Positions 37,015 through 46,707 of a stretch of DNA of 64,000 nt are shown here, in pieces. The DNA is from Fluviispira vulneris (lineage in GTDB: Bacteria > Bdellovibrionota_B > Oligoflexia > Silvanigrellales > Silvanigrellaceae). The first letter of the stretch is position 1; the number at the start of each line of letters is the position of its first letter. A program made the position numbers and the translations under genes. The stretch covers positions 248,001 to 312,000 of the forward strand of contig NZ_JACRSE010000004.1 in assembly GCF_014281055.1 (NCBI RefSeq). Direction: 5' to 3'. The notes beneath the pieces were generated by a model. The model worked only from the letters and a program-made list of their open reading frames with translations. It was not told the DNA's origin and ran no database searches.

Positions 37015-39747
37015 ATGGTTTTGAAATCATCTCGAATATCTAAACTAACTCTTTATATAATTATTTCTTCAATTTCTTTATTCACTATATTAATTATTAC
37101 TTTGATAATTACATATTTTTTCCCAGTTCAAACTATCGCAAATAATTTTAATACTGCAAGAGATTCTCAATTCATTGCTCCATGGCCCATTTCAGCTCTA
37201 GAACAAGAGTATTTAGAGCGTCGTAGACTTAAGCGCTATGCTAAGTCAGAACAAATAAGAAGAATGGAAAAACAATTACAGCGTATGGAAATTTTAAATA
37301 CACCAATTTATGATCTTTTCCTTGATTCTAATGTTGAAATATCAAATACAAGATACATGACATCACTCGAAGATACTGCATTTTTATGGCCTCTCTTGCC
37401 TGCTAAAAAACTATTTTATAATTCTCTAAATCCAAATATTTTTAGAAATTCGTCAAATGTTATTTTTCCTTATCCACACTGGAGCGCTGTTATTGAAGGT
37501 CTACTTTTATTAGGTGGAGAAGAAATAAAAGCAACTATCCCTATAGTTCGAGGAAGAAGATCATTTAATTTTACACTTTTTTTACTTACGCCTGGAAATA
37601 TTCGTATTAATCTTGGCCAATATATCTGGGCTAAAACTTTTACAGAAGATGACGTACAAAAAAGAATGAAATTATCGATACCTATTAATGATTCTACGGC
37701 TTCCATAATAAAGGTCAGTAGCATATCTTCAAGTTTTTATATTTTAGATGCAAGCGTAAATCATACCGAACACAATGCACGCTCTCCGATACGCGTATCG
37801 AGTCAAAGCACAATATGGAACCCAAATAAAGCATTGCTCATTGCAAGCAGTAAGAAAATATCTTCATCAGCAAGTGATGAAGACACACTCAATGAAGAAG
37901 ATGATGATGAAGATAAATTTGTCGATGAGCAAAAACCGGATGAGTTAAAACCTGAAGAAACTTTAGCAGCGCAGAATCAATCTAAGCAAATCAAAAAAAA
38001 GAACATTAATATAATTGATCCATTAACTCAAAATAACAACCCACAAATAATGACTGATGAGCCTTATAGTACTGCATTTGGCTACAATATTGTTATTATT
38101 CAAACACCAAAAATATCTGAAAATATATTAAAAAATAAGAAAAAATTCGCAAAAATATCTCCTAATTTATATTCTTTAATGGAACAGTCAGCCATCTTTC
38201 CCAAAAGTATTTCTATTTCAGAAAATGCAAATGAAAATTTTAGACGTTTTATATTTTCAGACCCAAAATACTTGAATTCAGATAATATTCCTATCACAAA
38301 AGAAGAAGTAAATGAAAAGAAAGCAAAAAATACATATCTAGAACTTAGAAAATATGGCTATGATGTCGTGGGGATTGCAAATCCAGAAGCCTATTTTTAT
38401 AATAAACAAATTGCGGACTCCGCAGATTTTGCGAATTTAAATGGCAGATGGCTTGAAAAAAACGAATGGACTTTTTCTAAAAAAAATTCACAAATTGACG
38501 ATCGAAATATACCCGCCCAAGGTCTTGAAGCTATATTTAAAACAAAGTCAAAAGATATCTCTCCATCTATTACTCAAAAAGATTTTCCCATAATATCAAA
38601 TTTTCTAGCAGGTGTATCACAAAATATTGATGCTGTGCCTGAATGGGGACCTAATCAATTTATTTTAATAAATAATAAAAATCTCTATATTCCACGAACA
38701 ATTGATGCCTTTCAAAACTGGACTTTAGAAAATCAACAAACACGTTTTCTCGCACATATTTTACTCGATACAGATACTCAACTTATAAGACCTACAATAA
38801 AAGATCTTGGTAAATCAATTTTAACTTTAGGTTTTTCTTCAGTCTTTAATCCTTTTCAAATTGACGATATTGCAAATATATCATTTATTGATCGGGCTCT
38901 TGGTCACATTTTCGATACAATAAAAGCAAGAAAAATTGAAAATCGAACCATTGTATTTGTCTTACAGCCTCTAGATAAACCAGATTCTAAAAATAGACTT
39001 TTAGCGACTGGAATTTTAAAAATACCCGGCCTGATTCCTAAAAAGAATTTAAATTATGAAAACTTAAATATAAATGATATTACTGCAACTCTTTTGACAA
39101 ATGTTGGAATACCTGTTGGAAAAAATATTGAAAATAGCCAATCAGAAATTGAAGGCTACATGCTCGAAAAAATCAAGCAAAAAGAATATCAAGAAAGTAA
39201 AAATATTACACAAGAATCTGTTATAAAGAATAAATTTTTTAAATACACAATGTTGATTAAACCAGATGAAAAAAACTGTGCTTCCTTTATCTGGAACCCT
39301 AGAAAAGAGAAAATTTTTGGGATTCAAGCAAATTATCCAGTCAACCAACTTATTTTTGATAGTGCTCTCGAATTTTTTCCATGTTCTATCAAAAACAAAT
39401 TTATTCAATTAACATGGTATCAACGCAATGAAAACTCTAATATTTCGAACGCAAATATAGAAGATTTTTTGGGAGGAAATTTTTCATATAGAAAAAATAT
39501 CACATCCCTTCCCTATTTTTATTTTGGCAACGCAATCACATCATCTGAAAGTATTCCTTTTTATTTTGATACAATAACTCGTCAAAATCTAGAAAAAATA
39601 TTCCTTGTTGAAGAAAAAAATTTAAAAAGAAGTCAAAAAATGCTGAAAGAAAACTTCTATGCAATCGATATTATTGAAAAAACAAATTTATACAATCCAG
39701 ACCTAGCGAATAGAACCAAAATAGGCTTTTTTGTGACACCTCTATAG
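37015..39747 (+). CDS. Large membrane-anchored protein with degenerate sulfatase-like domain
   Basis: A 910-residue protein: one anchor (about 10-36), a basic coiled coil (61-93), a beta domain (about 110-280), an acidic linker, and then a sulfatase-type domain (355-700). Its tell-tale pieces are YNIVIIQTP with KISPNLYSLMEQSAIFPKSIS (as in VILIxxDTLRADH...SPNIDKLA..G..F..AYS), the strand DRALGHIFDTIKARKIENRT with IVFVL after it, and ILKIPGL plus INDITATLLTNVGIP (the VSHVDIAPTLLDLAGI element). The metal Asp pair, the nucleophile and the Asp-His pair are replaced. Probably a pseudoenzyme. C-terminal 200 residues unknown. Paired with 35086-37005. Confidence 0.7.
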   Translation: MVLKSSRISKLTLYIIISSISLFTILIITLIITYFFPVQTIANNFNTARDSQFIAPWPISALEQEYLERRRLKRYAKSEQIRRMEKQLQRMEILNTPIYDLFLDSNVEISNTRYMTSLEDTAFLWPLLPAKKLFYNSLNPNIFRNSSNVIFPYPHWSAVIEGLLLLGGEEIKATIPIVRGRRSFNFTLFLLTPGNIRINLGQYIWAKTFTEDDVQKRMKLSIPINDSTASIIKVSSISSSFYILDASVNHTEHNARSPIRVSSQSTIWNPNKALLIASSKKISSSASDEDTLNEEDDDEDKFVDEQKPDELKPEETLAAQNQSKQIKKKNINIIDPLTQNNNPQIMTDEPYSTAFGYNIVIIQTPKISENILKNKKKFAKISPNLYSLMEQSAIFPKSISISENANENFRRFIFSDPKYLNSDNIPITKEEVNEKKAKNTYLELRKYGYDVVGIANPEAYFYNKQIADSADFANLNGRWLEKNEWTFSKKNSQIDDRNIPAQGLEAIFKTKSKDISPSITQKDFPIISNFLAGVSQNIDAVPEWGPNQFILINNKNLYIPRTIDAFQNWTLENQQTRFLAHILLDTDTQLIRPTIKDLGKSILTLGFSSVFNPFQIDDIANISFIDRALGHIFDTIKARKIENRTIVFVLQPLDKPDSKNRLLATGILKIPGLIPKKNLNYENLNINDITATLLTNVGIPVGKNIENSQSEIEGYMLEKIKQKEYQESKNITQESVIKNKFFKYTMLIKPDEKNCASFIWNPRKEKIFGIQANYPVNQLIFDSALEFFPCSIKNKFIQLTWYQRNENSNISNANIEDFLGGNFSYRKNITSLPYFYFGNAITSSESIPFYFDTITRQNLEKIFLVEEKNLKRSQKMLKENFYAIDIIEKTNLYNPDLANRTKIGFFVTPL

Positions 39748-39834
39748 TTTGTCTTTAGGAAAATATTTCAGATTTTATTTTCTATAAATCGACCGAAACA
39801 CTCAATAAGAAAAAATTCTTGTTGAGGTTTTGTT

Positions 39835-41085
39835 TTGAAAAAAAAATACTTAAAAACCTTCTTATCTTTTACCCTTCCATGCTTATACACAGCTGTATCT
39901 TTTGCTGAAAGTTTACCGACCGATTGGAACAGCTTTAGAAGTGAAGGAATGGGAGGAGCCTTTACGGCCACAGCTAATGACGAAACAGCAATCTATTCCA
40001 ATCCAGCAGGATTAAGCGCGACACGCAATCCTGCCACCAAGAAAAAAATCAGCGATTTTAAATTTCCAGATTTTGAAATTGGAGCAAATAATTTAATGCT
40101 CGGCTATTTAAATCCAAATCCAGTGAAATTGGGAACAAATTTGATTAAAGCTGCTGCGAGTTCCAGAGGAAATCAAGCCTATTTGTTGCTACAGAGTTTT
40201 CCAGAAATTATTTTTGGTGGAAAATTTGCCCCCACATTTTTAATCGGAATCCCTGTTCGCAGTGAGAATAAAATTGCATTTCTCGATAGCGCTAATCCGA
40301 ACAATGCCTATGCCGTTTCGACAACCACAGCTTCTTTTGCCTTTGGTATTGCAGATGTTTCTAAAAGAGGAGGTTTTCGCTATGGGATCTCAATACGCCC
40401 CAATTATCGTATCGATTACTTCAATAAAACTATGGACGCTTCAAAAATAACAACAACGCAAGATCTCGCAAATGAAGTCACTAAAAACGGTACAGAGACT
40501 TCATCTGTTGGCATAGATGCTGGAATCATGATAACAGCTGCTGATTATTGGTTTCCAACTTTGGGAATATCAGTTAGAAATATTCCTACAGGCTGTGTTA
40601 AAACTTACGTTAATCCAATCACACAAAATACGGAAAATGTTTGTGGAGCACTCCGCCAAGGCGGGACAGATTCTTCCCCAAACTCCTCGAAAATAGATCC
40701 AACTGAAGTTCGTGTTGGAGTTTCACTCACCCCCCGTGGAAGAATATCTAAATCAAAAGTGAATTTAAAACTTGCTTTAGATGTCTATCCCATTCCTGTG
40801 GAAATTGATGGAAATAACTACGGTGGAAAAGATGTTGATACAACAAGATTGATACATGCTGGCGCCGAACTTTATTTCGGCAACGTTCTTATTCAACAAG
40901 GTTTTTCACTTCGCGGTGGCTACATGGAGGGAGGAGCGACATGGGGAGTTTCTATCGATGCAGGATTTCTCTCGATAGACTACTCTTCTTATGTTATCAA
41001 CGACACTCTTCCAGTAACAGGTTCTACATCTACAACTTCATTTGTAGAACGCAGACACTTGCTAGGACTCTCTTGTCACTGGTAA
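39835..41085 (+). CDS. FadL/OmpP1-like outer-membrane beta-barrel protein
   Basis: A 416-residue protein starting at TTG 39835, with GAGG upstream and a signal peptide immediately following. The mature N-terminus reads SLPTDWNSFRSEGMGGAFTA and then NDETAIYSNPAGLS, the pattern of FadL/TodX-type hydrophobic-compound transporters and related conserved Bdellovibrionota porins (G-M-G-G-A, NPAG). The rest alternates as beta-strands; it ends in His-Trp, so the last strand has an aromatic C-terminus as outer-membrane barrels need. Likely role: passage of hydrophobic compounds through the outer membrane. Follows the pseudo-sulfatase pair after 87 bases. Confidence 0.75.
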   Translation: MKKKYLKTFLSFTLPCLYTAVSFAESLPTDWNSFRSEGMGGAFTATANDETAIYSNPAGLSATRNPATKKKISDFKFPDFEIGANNLMLGYLNPNPVKLGTNLIKAAASSRGNQAYLLLQSFPEIIFGGKFAPTFLIGIPVRSENKIAFLDSANPNNAYAVSTTTASFAFGIADVSKRGGFRYGISIRPNYRIDYFNKTMDASKITTTQDLANEVTKNGTETSSVGIDAGIMITAADYWFPTLGISVRNIPTGCVKTYVNPITQNTENVCGALRQGGTDSSPNSSKIDPTEVRVGVSLTPRGRISKSKVNLKLALDVYPIPVEIDGNNYGGKDVDTTRLIHAGAELYFGNVLIQQGFSLRGGYMEGGATWGVSIDAGFLSIDYSSYVINDTLPVTGSTSTTSFVERRHLLGLSCHW

Positions 41086-41099
41086 TATCCAAACCAAGT

Positions 41100-41130
41100 A
41101 ATACAAACTTATAATTTTGTTGTTTGTATT
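41100..41130 (+). terminator. Possible weak terminator after the porin gene
   Basis: A 9-bp stem AATACAAAC / GTTTGTATT with a 13-base loop, 15 bases after the porin stop. There is only a short T stretch beyond, so efficiency is doubtful. Confidence 0.4.
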
Positions 41131-41159
41131 CTAAATTTTAGAAAAATAAAAAGGTAGTT

Positions 41160-42161
41160 ATGTCGGAAAAAAAAATAATTTTAAAAGCTATTCTGTACTG
41201 CAGTTTTATTTATTTCATTAGTGGTTGTACAAGCTTAAAAGATAAAAAAGACAGCGTGAGTATTGTGGATTCTCCTGCTGTGGCTCCCGCTCCTTCAGTG
41301 GTCGAAGAACCTGCAAAAAACTCTAAACAAATTCCATTAAAAGTCATTTTAACTGAAAAAGAATTCGCAGAAATTTTATTAAAAATAAAAGAGATTGAAG
41401 ATAATTTTATTTCACAAAATTGTACAACGGTATTGGAATTAACAAAGTCATTAGAAAAGTATGCAAAAACTTTTCCAATTGATTCCTATCCAACTTTAGC
41501 TAAAACTGCCGTTTATGTTTGTGATGCAAAATCTGGTTTAGACAATCCAACCCGCTTACAAAAAGCAATTGCCGCATTAAAAGAGTCACAACTGAGATAT
41601 CCAATTGTTAATGAAGCTTGGTTGAGAAATACTATAGCAGATTTCTACATCGCTCTAGGTGAAAAACCAAATGCATTAAACGAAAAAAGAGTCGCACGCG
41701 ATTTAGTTTTAGCTCAACAACTCGATATTTCAGCGCTGAATTCACAAATCTTACAACTCAACCCACATGAACCAGGTTTACAAAAAAATCCTTCCATGGG
41801 CTTAACAGACACACAAAATCAAACCATCGATCAAATCGTGAGTTCTGCAACTCAGATGATCAACAATGACTCTCCAGAACAAGCCATTGCGATCCTCGAT
41901 ACTATTCCCACAGAGCAAAGAACTGAACCCATTAAAAGAATGCGCTCGGACGCAATCAATTCTCTCGTTATGAATTTACGCTTTAAAGTACGTGCTTTAT
42001 TTGTCAGAGCCAGCCAACAAACGGGAAGCACACGCAAAGACACACTCACTCAGTGCTTGCAAATTTTACAGGGAATCATTAAAAACTACCCCGACTACTC
42101 AGATATGGCAGCTGTGCAAAACAATTTGAAGCAAGTTCAACGAGAATTGAGTAAATCCTGA
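41160..42161 (+). CDS. Lipoprotein with helical, TPR-like domain
   Basis: A 333-residue lipoprotein: lipobox ISGC with Cys23, a Pro/Ala/Val-rich linker (35-55), and a helical region with repeat-like spacing (EFAEILLKIKEIEDNF, LAKTAVYVCDAK, NTIADFYIALGEKPNALNEK, SATQMINNDSPEQAIAILD). Tetratricopeptide structure is likely, as in BamD/YfiO- or LpoA-type periplasmic lipoproteins, but no specific family is recognised. Sits 74 bases after the porin and 11 bases before the phosphomutase gene, and is probably co-transcribed with the latter. Confidence 0.75.
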   Translation: MSEKKIILKAILYCSFIYFISGCTSLKDKKDSVSIVDSPAVAPAPSVVEEPAKNSKQIPLKVILTEKEFAEILLKIKEIEDNFISQNCTTVLELTKSLEKYAKTFPIDSYPTLAKTAVYVCDAKSGLDNPTRLQKAIAALKESQLRYPIVNEAWLRNTIADFYIALGEKPNALNEKRVARDLVLAQQLDISALNSQILQLNPHEPGLQKNPSMGLTDTQNQTIDQIVSSATQMINNDSPEQAIAILDTIPTEQRTEPIKRMRSDAINSLVMNLRFKVRALFVRASQQTGSTRKDTLTQCLQILQGIIKNYPDYSDMAAVQNNLKQVQRELSKS

Positions 42162-42172
42162 AAGGTAAAATA

Positions 42173-43987
42173 ATGGTACAAACTCACATACAAGACTTAG
42201 ATTCTCCACTCTTTTCTCAATTAAATGACTGTAAATCTAGAATTCAAGCTTGGCTATCCGATGATGTTATTTCTCAAGTCGATAAGAATGAAGTGATTCA
42301 GCTCATTGCAGATAAGAATATTAAAGAATTGCGCGAGAAATTTTATCGTGATCTCGAATTTGGCACGGGTGGTATGCGTGGTATCATGGGGACGGGCACA
42401 AATCGAGTTAATTGTTATGTTATAAGAAAAGCAATACAAGGTTTAGCAAATTATATTCTAAAACACTGTGCAAATGACTTGCACAGAGGTGTTGCTATTG
42501 CATATGATTCAAGAAATAATTCAAATTATTTTGCTAAAGAAACAGCTTGTGTGTTAGCTGCAAATAATATTCCTGTGTTTATTTATCCAACGCTTGAAAC
42601 AACACCTGCTCTTTCTTATGCTATTCGACATCTCAATTGTTTAAGTGGAGTGTGTGTAACAGCAAGTCACAACCCTCCTGAATACAATGGAATCAAAATA
42701 TATTGGGAAGATGGTTCTCAGATTATTCCCCCACAAGACTCTGGTATACTTAAAGAAGTATATGCAATTACTTCTTTTTCAGACGTGAAGTATATTCTTT
42801 ATACCGAAGCAGAAAATAAAAAATTAATTAATTATATTAAAGAAGATTTACTTAATGATTATTTTGCTGATATAAAAAAGCTATGCTTAGCACCAAATGT
42901 AACAAAGGATTTAAATATCCTTTACACCCCACTGCATGGAACTGGAAAAATCCCTGTATTAAGAGCTCTTAACACTTGGGGATTTAAAAATGTTTTTGTA
43001 GTTCCTGAACAAGCAGAACCTAATGGCAATTTTCCAACAGTAAAAAAACCCAATCCAGAAGAAAGAGAAGCTCTCTCTCTCGCATTGCAATATGGTGCTG
43101 AACGGAAAGCGGATTGCATTTTTGCGACAGATCCCGATTCTGACAGACTGGCAGTCGCAATTTATGACCCCAAAATGGCTAAAGGCCTCCTTTCGCATCA
43201 GGCTTGTGGTGACTATGTTTTATTAAATGGCAATCAATTAGGAGCTCTCCTCATTGACTCAATTCTGAAACTTATGAAAAGCTCTGGGAAATTAGAGAAC
43301 ACTCATAAAATAGTAAAAACGATTGTGACATCCGATCTACATGAACGTATTTGTTCAAGTTACGATATTGAAATTTTCAATACTTTAACAGGCTTTAAAT
43401 GGATCGCTGGGCTCGTACGCAGTTGGGAATTAGCAGGAAATAACTTCAAATACCTTTTTGGTACCGAAGAAAGTTTTGGTTTTATGCCAGCTAATAATGT
43501 TCGCGATAAAGATGCAGTGGCTGCTATTTGCCAAGCAGCTGAAATTATTTCACTATATAAGGATGAAGGCAAGACTGCCTGCGCAGCACTGTTTGAACTT
43601 TTCAAAAAACATGGAGCATGGCAAGAAGAACTGATTAATATTGATCTTATTGGAGAAGAGGGTGCTCAAAGAATCGCCCGAATGATGAGAGCAATGCGCA
43701 GCCATCCAAGAACCAGTTTTGCTGACATCAATGTAGCGCAAGTAATTGATTACACAGAAAGAAAGACCCAAGAGCAATATCGCATCCCCCATTCGAATGT
43801 TCTCCAATTTTTACTCGTAGATGGCAGTAGGATATCAATGCGTCCGAGCGGCACAGAGCCAAAACTCAAGTTCTACATCTCGGTCTGTACACAAAACCCA
43901 GACATTGAAACAGCTTATAAAGAAACGCTTCAGAAAATTAAACAAATAAGCAATGATATTCATAACTTCACCGCTCAAATTAATTAA
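42173..43987 (+). CDS. Phosphohexomutase (phosphoglucomutase/phosphomannomutase)
   Basis: A 604-residue alpha-D-phosphohexomutase that moves phosphate between C1 and C6 of hexoses through a phosphoserine. Motifs are complete: N-terminal FGTGGMRGIMGTG, active loop TASHNPPEYNG (phosphoserine Ser165), metal loop FATDPDSDRLAVA, sugar loop GTEESFG and phosphate loop MRPSGTEPKLKFY. Length near 600 fits the PgcA/PGM2-like group (B. subtilis PgcA), larger than AlgC-type enzymes. It supplies glucose 1-phosphate or related sugars for envelope polymers or glycogen. Start ATG has AAAGG. Confidence 0.94.
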   Translation: MVQTHIQDLDSPLFSQLNDCKSRIQAWLSDDVISQVDKNEVIQLIADKNIKELREKFYRDLEFGTGGMRGIMGTGTNRVNCYVIRKAIQGLANYILKHCANDLHRGVAIAYDSRNNSNYFAKETACVLAANNIPVFIYPTLETTPALSYAIRHLNCLSGVCVTASHNPPEYNGIKIYWEDGSQIIPPQDSGILKEVYAITSFSDVKYILYTEAENKKLINYIKEDLLNDYFADIKKLCLAPNVTKDLNILYTPLHGTGKIPVLRALNTWGFKNVFVVPEQAEPNGNFPTVKKPNPEEREALSLALQYGAERKADCIFATDPDSDRLAVAIYDPKMAKGLLSHQACGDYVLLNGNQLGALLIDSILKLMKSSGKLENTHKIVKTIVTSDLHERICSSYDIEIFNTLTGFKWIAGLVRSWELAGNNFKYLFGTEESFGFMPANNVRDKDAVAAICQAAEIISLYKDEGKTACAALFELFKKHGAWQEELINIDLIGEEGAQRIARMMRAMRSHPRTSFADINVAQVIDYTERKTQEQYRIPHSNVLQFLLVDGSRISMRPSGTEPKLKFYISVCTQNPDIETAYKETLQKIKQISNDIHNFTAQIN

Positions 43988-44058
43988 CAGAAGTTAAAGA
44001 TTTCATTTCAGAAAGCCTCAAGTTTTACCGAAAAATAAAACTGTGAGGGTTTTCTTCT

Positions 44059-44859
44059 ATGCTAAGTCTTGAACAAGACATTCTTGTCAGAGATATGATC
44101 CTACTTTTTGCTGCAATCATAGGGGCGTTATTTTTATTGATTTTAAATCTAAGAGAATCTGGAATACGCTTTAAAACTTTCAGTGAAAAGACATCTCTGA
44201 ATAAGACGAATATACATTCTTTTGATGATCAACAGTATGCCGAAACGGATTGGCAGGGGATGATCGTTAGCAAATATAAAATTCAATTTGAAGAACAGCA
44301 TACAATTTGGCAAATAAACATGTTTTCAATCACAATGAATCAACGTGAGAAAATATTTTCGAGTTTTTCAGGCTTTCCTTGGTACGAATTCTCTAAATCA
44401 CAAAGTTCAACTGAAAAGATTATGGCCCCTATTTTAAGGAAAATATTCTTAAAATATAAAGATAAATTTGAAAAAACGCATCCCATTCACGTCCTGCGTG
44501 TCCCACGGGATACAATTCATTTTTACACCTGGTTACATAATGAAACGCATACACATTCTGCTATTTTTAATTTTCTCGAAGATGCTCTTTACCTCTCGCG
44601 GAAAGCAGAGGTTTTCCCAAGTTTATCAATTGTTTGGGATGATACAATCTTCATAGAAGTGGTTTTTCCAAAGAACAATATATTTAATGATTTTGAAAAA
44701 GAATTTGAAGATATTGTTGGCATTGAGTGTATTGCAACAGAATCGAGAATATTATTAAAACTTTGGATAGCATTTAGCATTGAAAAAACACCAATTTCTT
44801 TGCGCAGCAAAGTTAAGAAAAAATCTAAATCCTTTAAAACAACCGATCGGGCTTCTTGA
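44059..44859 (+). CDS. Membrane-anchored protein, unknown
   Basis: A 266-residue protein with one N-terminal membrane segment (about residues 11-29) and a soluble domain of mixed alpha/beta character (YKIQFEEQHTIWQINMFSI; LSIVWDDTIFIEVVFPKN). The C-terminal 20 residues are strongly basic. No family recognised. Stands between the mutase gene (71 bases) and the DUF1844 gene (78 bases). Confidence 0.7.
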   Translation: MLSLEQDILVRDMILLFAAIIGALFLLILNLRESGIRFKTFSEKTSLNKTNIHSFDDQQYAETDWQGMIVSKYKIQFEEQHTIWQINMFSITMNQREKIFSSFSGFPWYEFSKSQSSTEKIMAPILRKIFLKYKDKFEKTHPIHVLRVPRDTIHFYTWLHNETHTHSAIFNFLEDALYLSRKAEVFPSLSIVWDDTIFIEVVFPKNNIFNDFEKEFEDIVGIECIATESRILLKLWIAFSIEKTPISLRSKVKKKSKSFKTTDRAS

Positions 44860-44937
44860 TCTTTAACCTCCTGTTGACTCATGCTACTGTGAGAAGGTAG
44901 TTCTCAAGTATGGATTTTCTTCTTGGAGACAGAACAT

Positions 44938-45186
44938 ATGCAAGAACATTCTACATTCAATTTATTGATACTCTCGTTGGGCAATGCGGCTTTAGTCGCT
45001 ATGGGGCTTTATCCAAACCCAGGCACAAATATCATAAAAAAAGATATTGAAACTGCACACTTAAATATTGAAATCCTAGAAACCCTACAAAAGAAAACAA
45101 AGGGTAATCTCACATCTGCTGAAGATGAAATGCTTTCAAGCTTACTTTATGACCTTCGACTTAAGTATGTTGAAGCACGTAAGTAA
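44938..45186 (+). CDS. DUF1844-family small protein
   Basis: An 82-residue protein. ATG 44938 is preceded by TTGGAGA at proper distance; TTG 44923 in the same frame lies inside that site. The pattern FNLLILSLGNAALVAMGLYP, then DIETAHLNIEILETLQKKT KGNLT and EDEMLSSLLYDLRLKYVE is characteristic of DUF1844 proteins found in delta-type proteobacteria and related groups. Their role is unknown. Helical, with one hydrophobic stretch at the N-terminus. Confidence 0.85.
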   Translation: MQEHSTFNLLILSLGNAALVAMGLYPNPGTNIIKKDIETAHLNIEILETLQKKTKGNLTSAEDEMLSSLLYDLRLKYVEARK

Positions 45187-45252
45187 CCGTGCTATCCTTT
45201 TTTTGTGTCATTGATCCCAACTCATGATATGGCATACAATTATTTTGGTTAT

Positions 45253-45282
45253 GCGGGCTGAAGGTTCTTATCTTCAGCCCGC
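45253..45282 (+). terminator. GC-rich hairpin, probable terminator after DUF1844 gene
   Basis: An 11-bp perfect stem GCGGGCTGAAG / CTTCAGCCCGC with an 8-base loop, 67 bases after the DUF1844 stop. In this AT-rich DNA the stem stands out. Only an AT-rich stretch, not a true T run, follows, so it might instead be a 5' structure in the greA leader. Confidence 0.55.
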
Positions 45283-45467
45283 AGAGCAATTTATTATTAT
45301 GCTTTTCTATTTGAAGAGGAAATGGGTTCAGACTACAATGAACCAATCGAATTCTTGAGTTTTTACTTGGGATAATTTTTTGCGAATCGAACTTTGCTAT
45401 TCCATACCAGTTGGCAAAAAGTCGATTTGTTTCTTTTTTTATACAGATTTTAAAAAGGTAATTTTTT

Positions 45468-45968
45468 ATGTCTATAGATACAAACGCTCCAATCCCTATT
45501 ACTCAGATTGGCCATGAGAAATTAAAAGAAGAGTTAAAACGCCTCAAAACCTTGGATCGACCAAAAGTTATTTCTGAAATAGCAGAGGCACGTGCTCTTG
45601 GAGATTTATCTGAAAATGCAGAATATCATGCTGCACGTGAAAAACAGGGTTTTATTGAAGGCCGTATTATGGAGCTCGAAGACAAATTAGGCAGAGTTCA
45701 AGTCATCACGGGCGGGAAAGGCAGAACCGATAGAGTTGTATTCGGTGCTTTGGTTTCTCTTGTTGACGTAAGCGACGATAGCAAAGGTGAAGAAAAATCT
45801 TATCGAATTGTCGGAGATCTTGAAGCTGATATTAAAAACAACGCAATTTCAATTTCAAGTCCTTTGGCAAAATCCCTTATAAACAAAACAGTTGGGGATA
45901 TAGTCACTGTAAACTTACCAAGAGGCGAGAAATATTACGAAGTTAAAGATATTCGCTTTATAGACTGA
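45468..45968 (+). CDS. greA: Transcription elongation factor GreA
   Basis: A 166-residue factor that rescues backtracked RNA polymerase by stimulating transcript cleavage. The N-terminal coiled coil has LKEELKRLKTLDRPKVI and the tip acidic pair in ARALGDLSENAEYHAAREKQ; the C-terminal FKBP-like domain shows DLEADIKNNAISISSPLAKS and GDIVTVNLPRGEKYYEV. Length is normal. Start ATG after AAAAAGG. Monocistronic, preceded by 281 bases that include a hairpin at 45253-45282. Confidence 0.97.
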   Translation: MSIDTNAPIPITQIGHEKLKEELKRLKTLDRPKVISEIAEARALGDLSENAEYHAAREKQGFIEGRIMELEDKLGRVQVITGGKGRTDRVVFGALVSLVDVSDDSKGEEKSYRIVGDLEADIKNNAISISSPLAKSLINKTVGDIVTVNLPRGEKYYEVKDIRFID

Positions 45969-45984
45969 AACACTATGTCCTACT

Positions 45985-46701
45985 CTATAAACGAATTTCG
46001 CTTACCTGCCATGTTAACCCCAATTGCACAAACACACTCTGATTGCTTATTGATAAAGTATTTAAAAATGAAGTCGACGAGCAGTTATTCGTGCAGCGTA
46101 ATATCGTAATGCGATATCCAGACTGAAATGAAAAAGCCAAACTCTTTTTGTAAAAATAATCCAATCCACCAAAAAAAGATAGCATATCTGGGACAGGTGC
46201 AAGAGCTCTTGAGGCCCCATTATCGGTAATAACAATCATATCTGGATACCAATTGGCACCATATTCTGCACCCGTAAAAAGTCGATATTGTTTTTTTAAA
46301 TTTAAAGAAAGTCCGACCAATGCTGTTGGAAATGCGATACCAACCCCTGGTTTTAAATTTCCATAATCTGTAGTTGGAAAAATAACCCCTGTCGTTGAGC
46401 CAAGAAAAAAACCAAAATTTGAGACAATGTTTATATGATAAGCATATCTAAAATAAAGAGCTATACCCATACGTGTTTCAGAAATGGGAGAAATATTGCC
46501 AAAGCTTGAGGATTGGGTTTGATTTAAGTGCCAAGTAGATCGTTCCCATGAAGATAACAGGGAAAGAGTATGGCCAGAGCGAAATGTTGGGGTATAGAGG
46601 GTATTTTCTTCCGTATCTTCTTGTGCATAAAGCATGCTAGAATTAAGACTTAAAAGAAGCAATGTGATTAATTTGCACAAAAAAGCAGTTGAAGGAGACA
46701 T
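45985..46701 (-). CDS. Putative outer-membrane beta-barrel protein
   Basis: A 238-residue exported protein. The frame is open 57 codons further upstream, but the signal peptide begins at ATG 46701 (MSPSTAFLCKLITLLLLSLN...YAQ), so I take that start. The mature chain alternates hydrophobic and polar residues with GLY-rich turns (ALYFRYAYHINIVSNFGFFL, GVGIAFPTALVGLSLNL) and ends LTWQVSEIRL. It is likely a small barrel of 8-10 strands. Two cysteines (CTNNCS) lie near the end. Unknown function. Its start is only six bases from the divergent gene at 46708. Confidence 0.65.
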   Translation of the reverse strand: MSPSTAFLCKLITLLLLSLNSSMLYAQEDTEENTLYTPTFRSGHTLSLLSSWERSTWHLNQTQSSSFGNISPISETRMGIALYFRYAYHINIVSNFGFFLGSTTGVIFPTTDYGNLKPGVGIAFPTALVGLSLNLKKQYRLFTGAEYGANWYPDMIVITDNGASRALAPVPDMLSFFGGLDYFYKKSLAFSFQSGYRITILRCTNNCSSTSFLNTLSISNQSVFVQLGLTWQVSEIRL

Positions 46702-46707
46702 TGTTAA

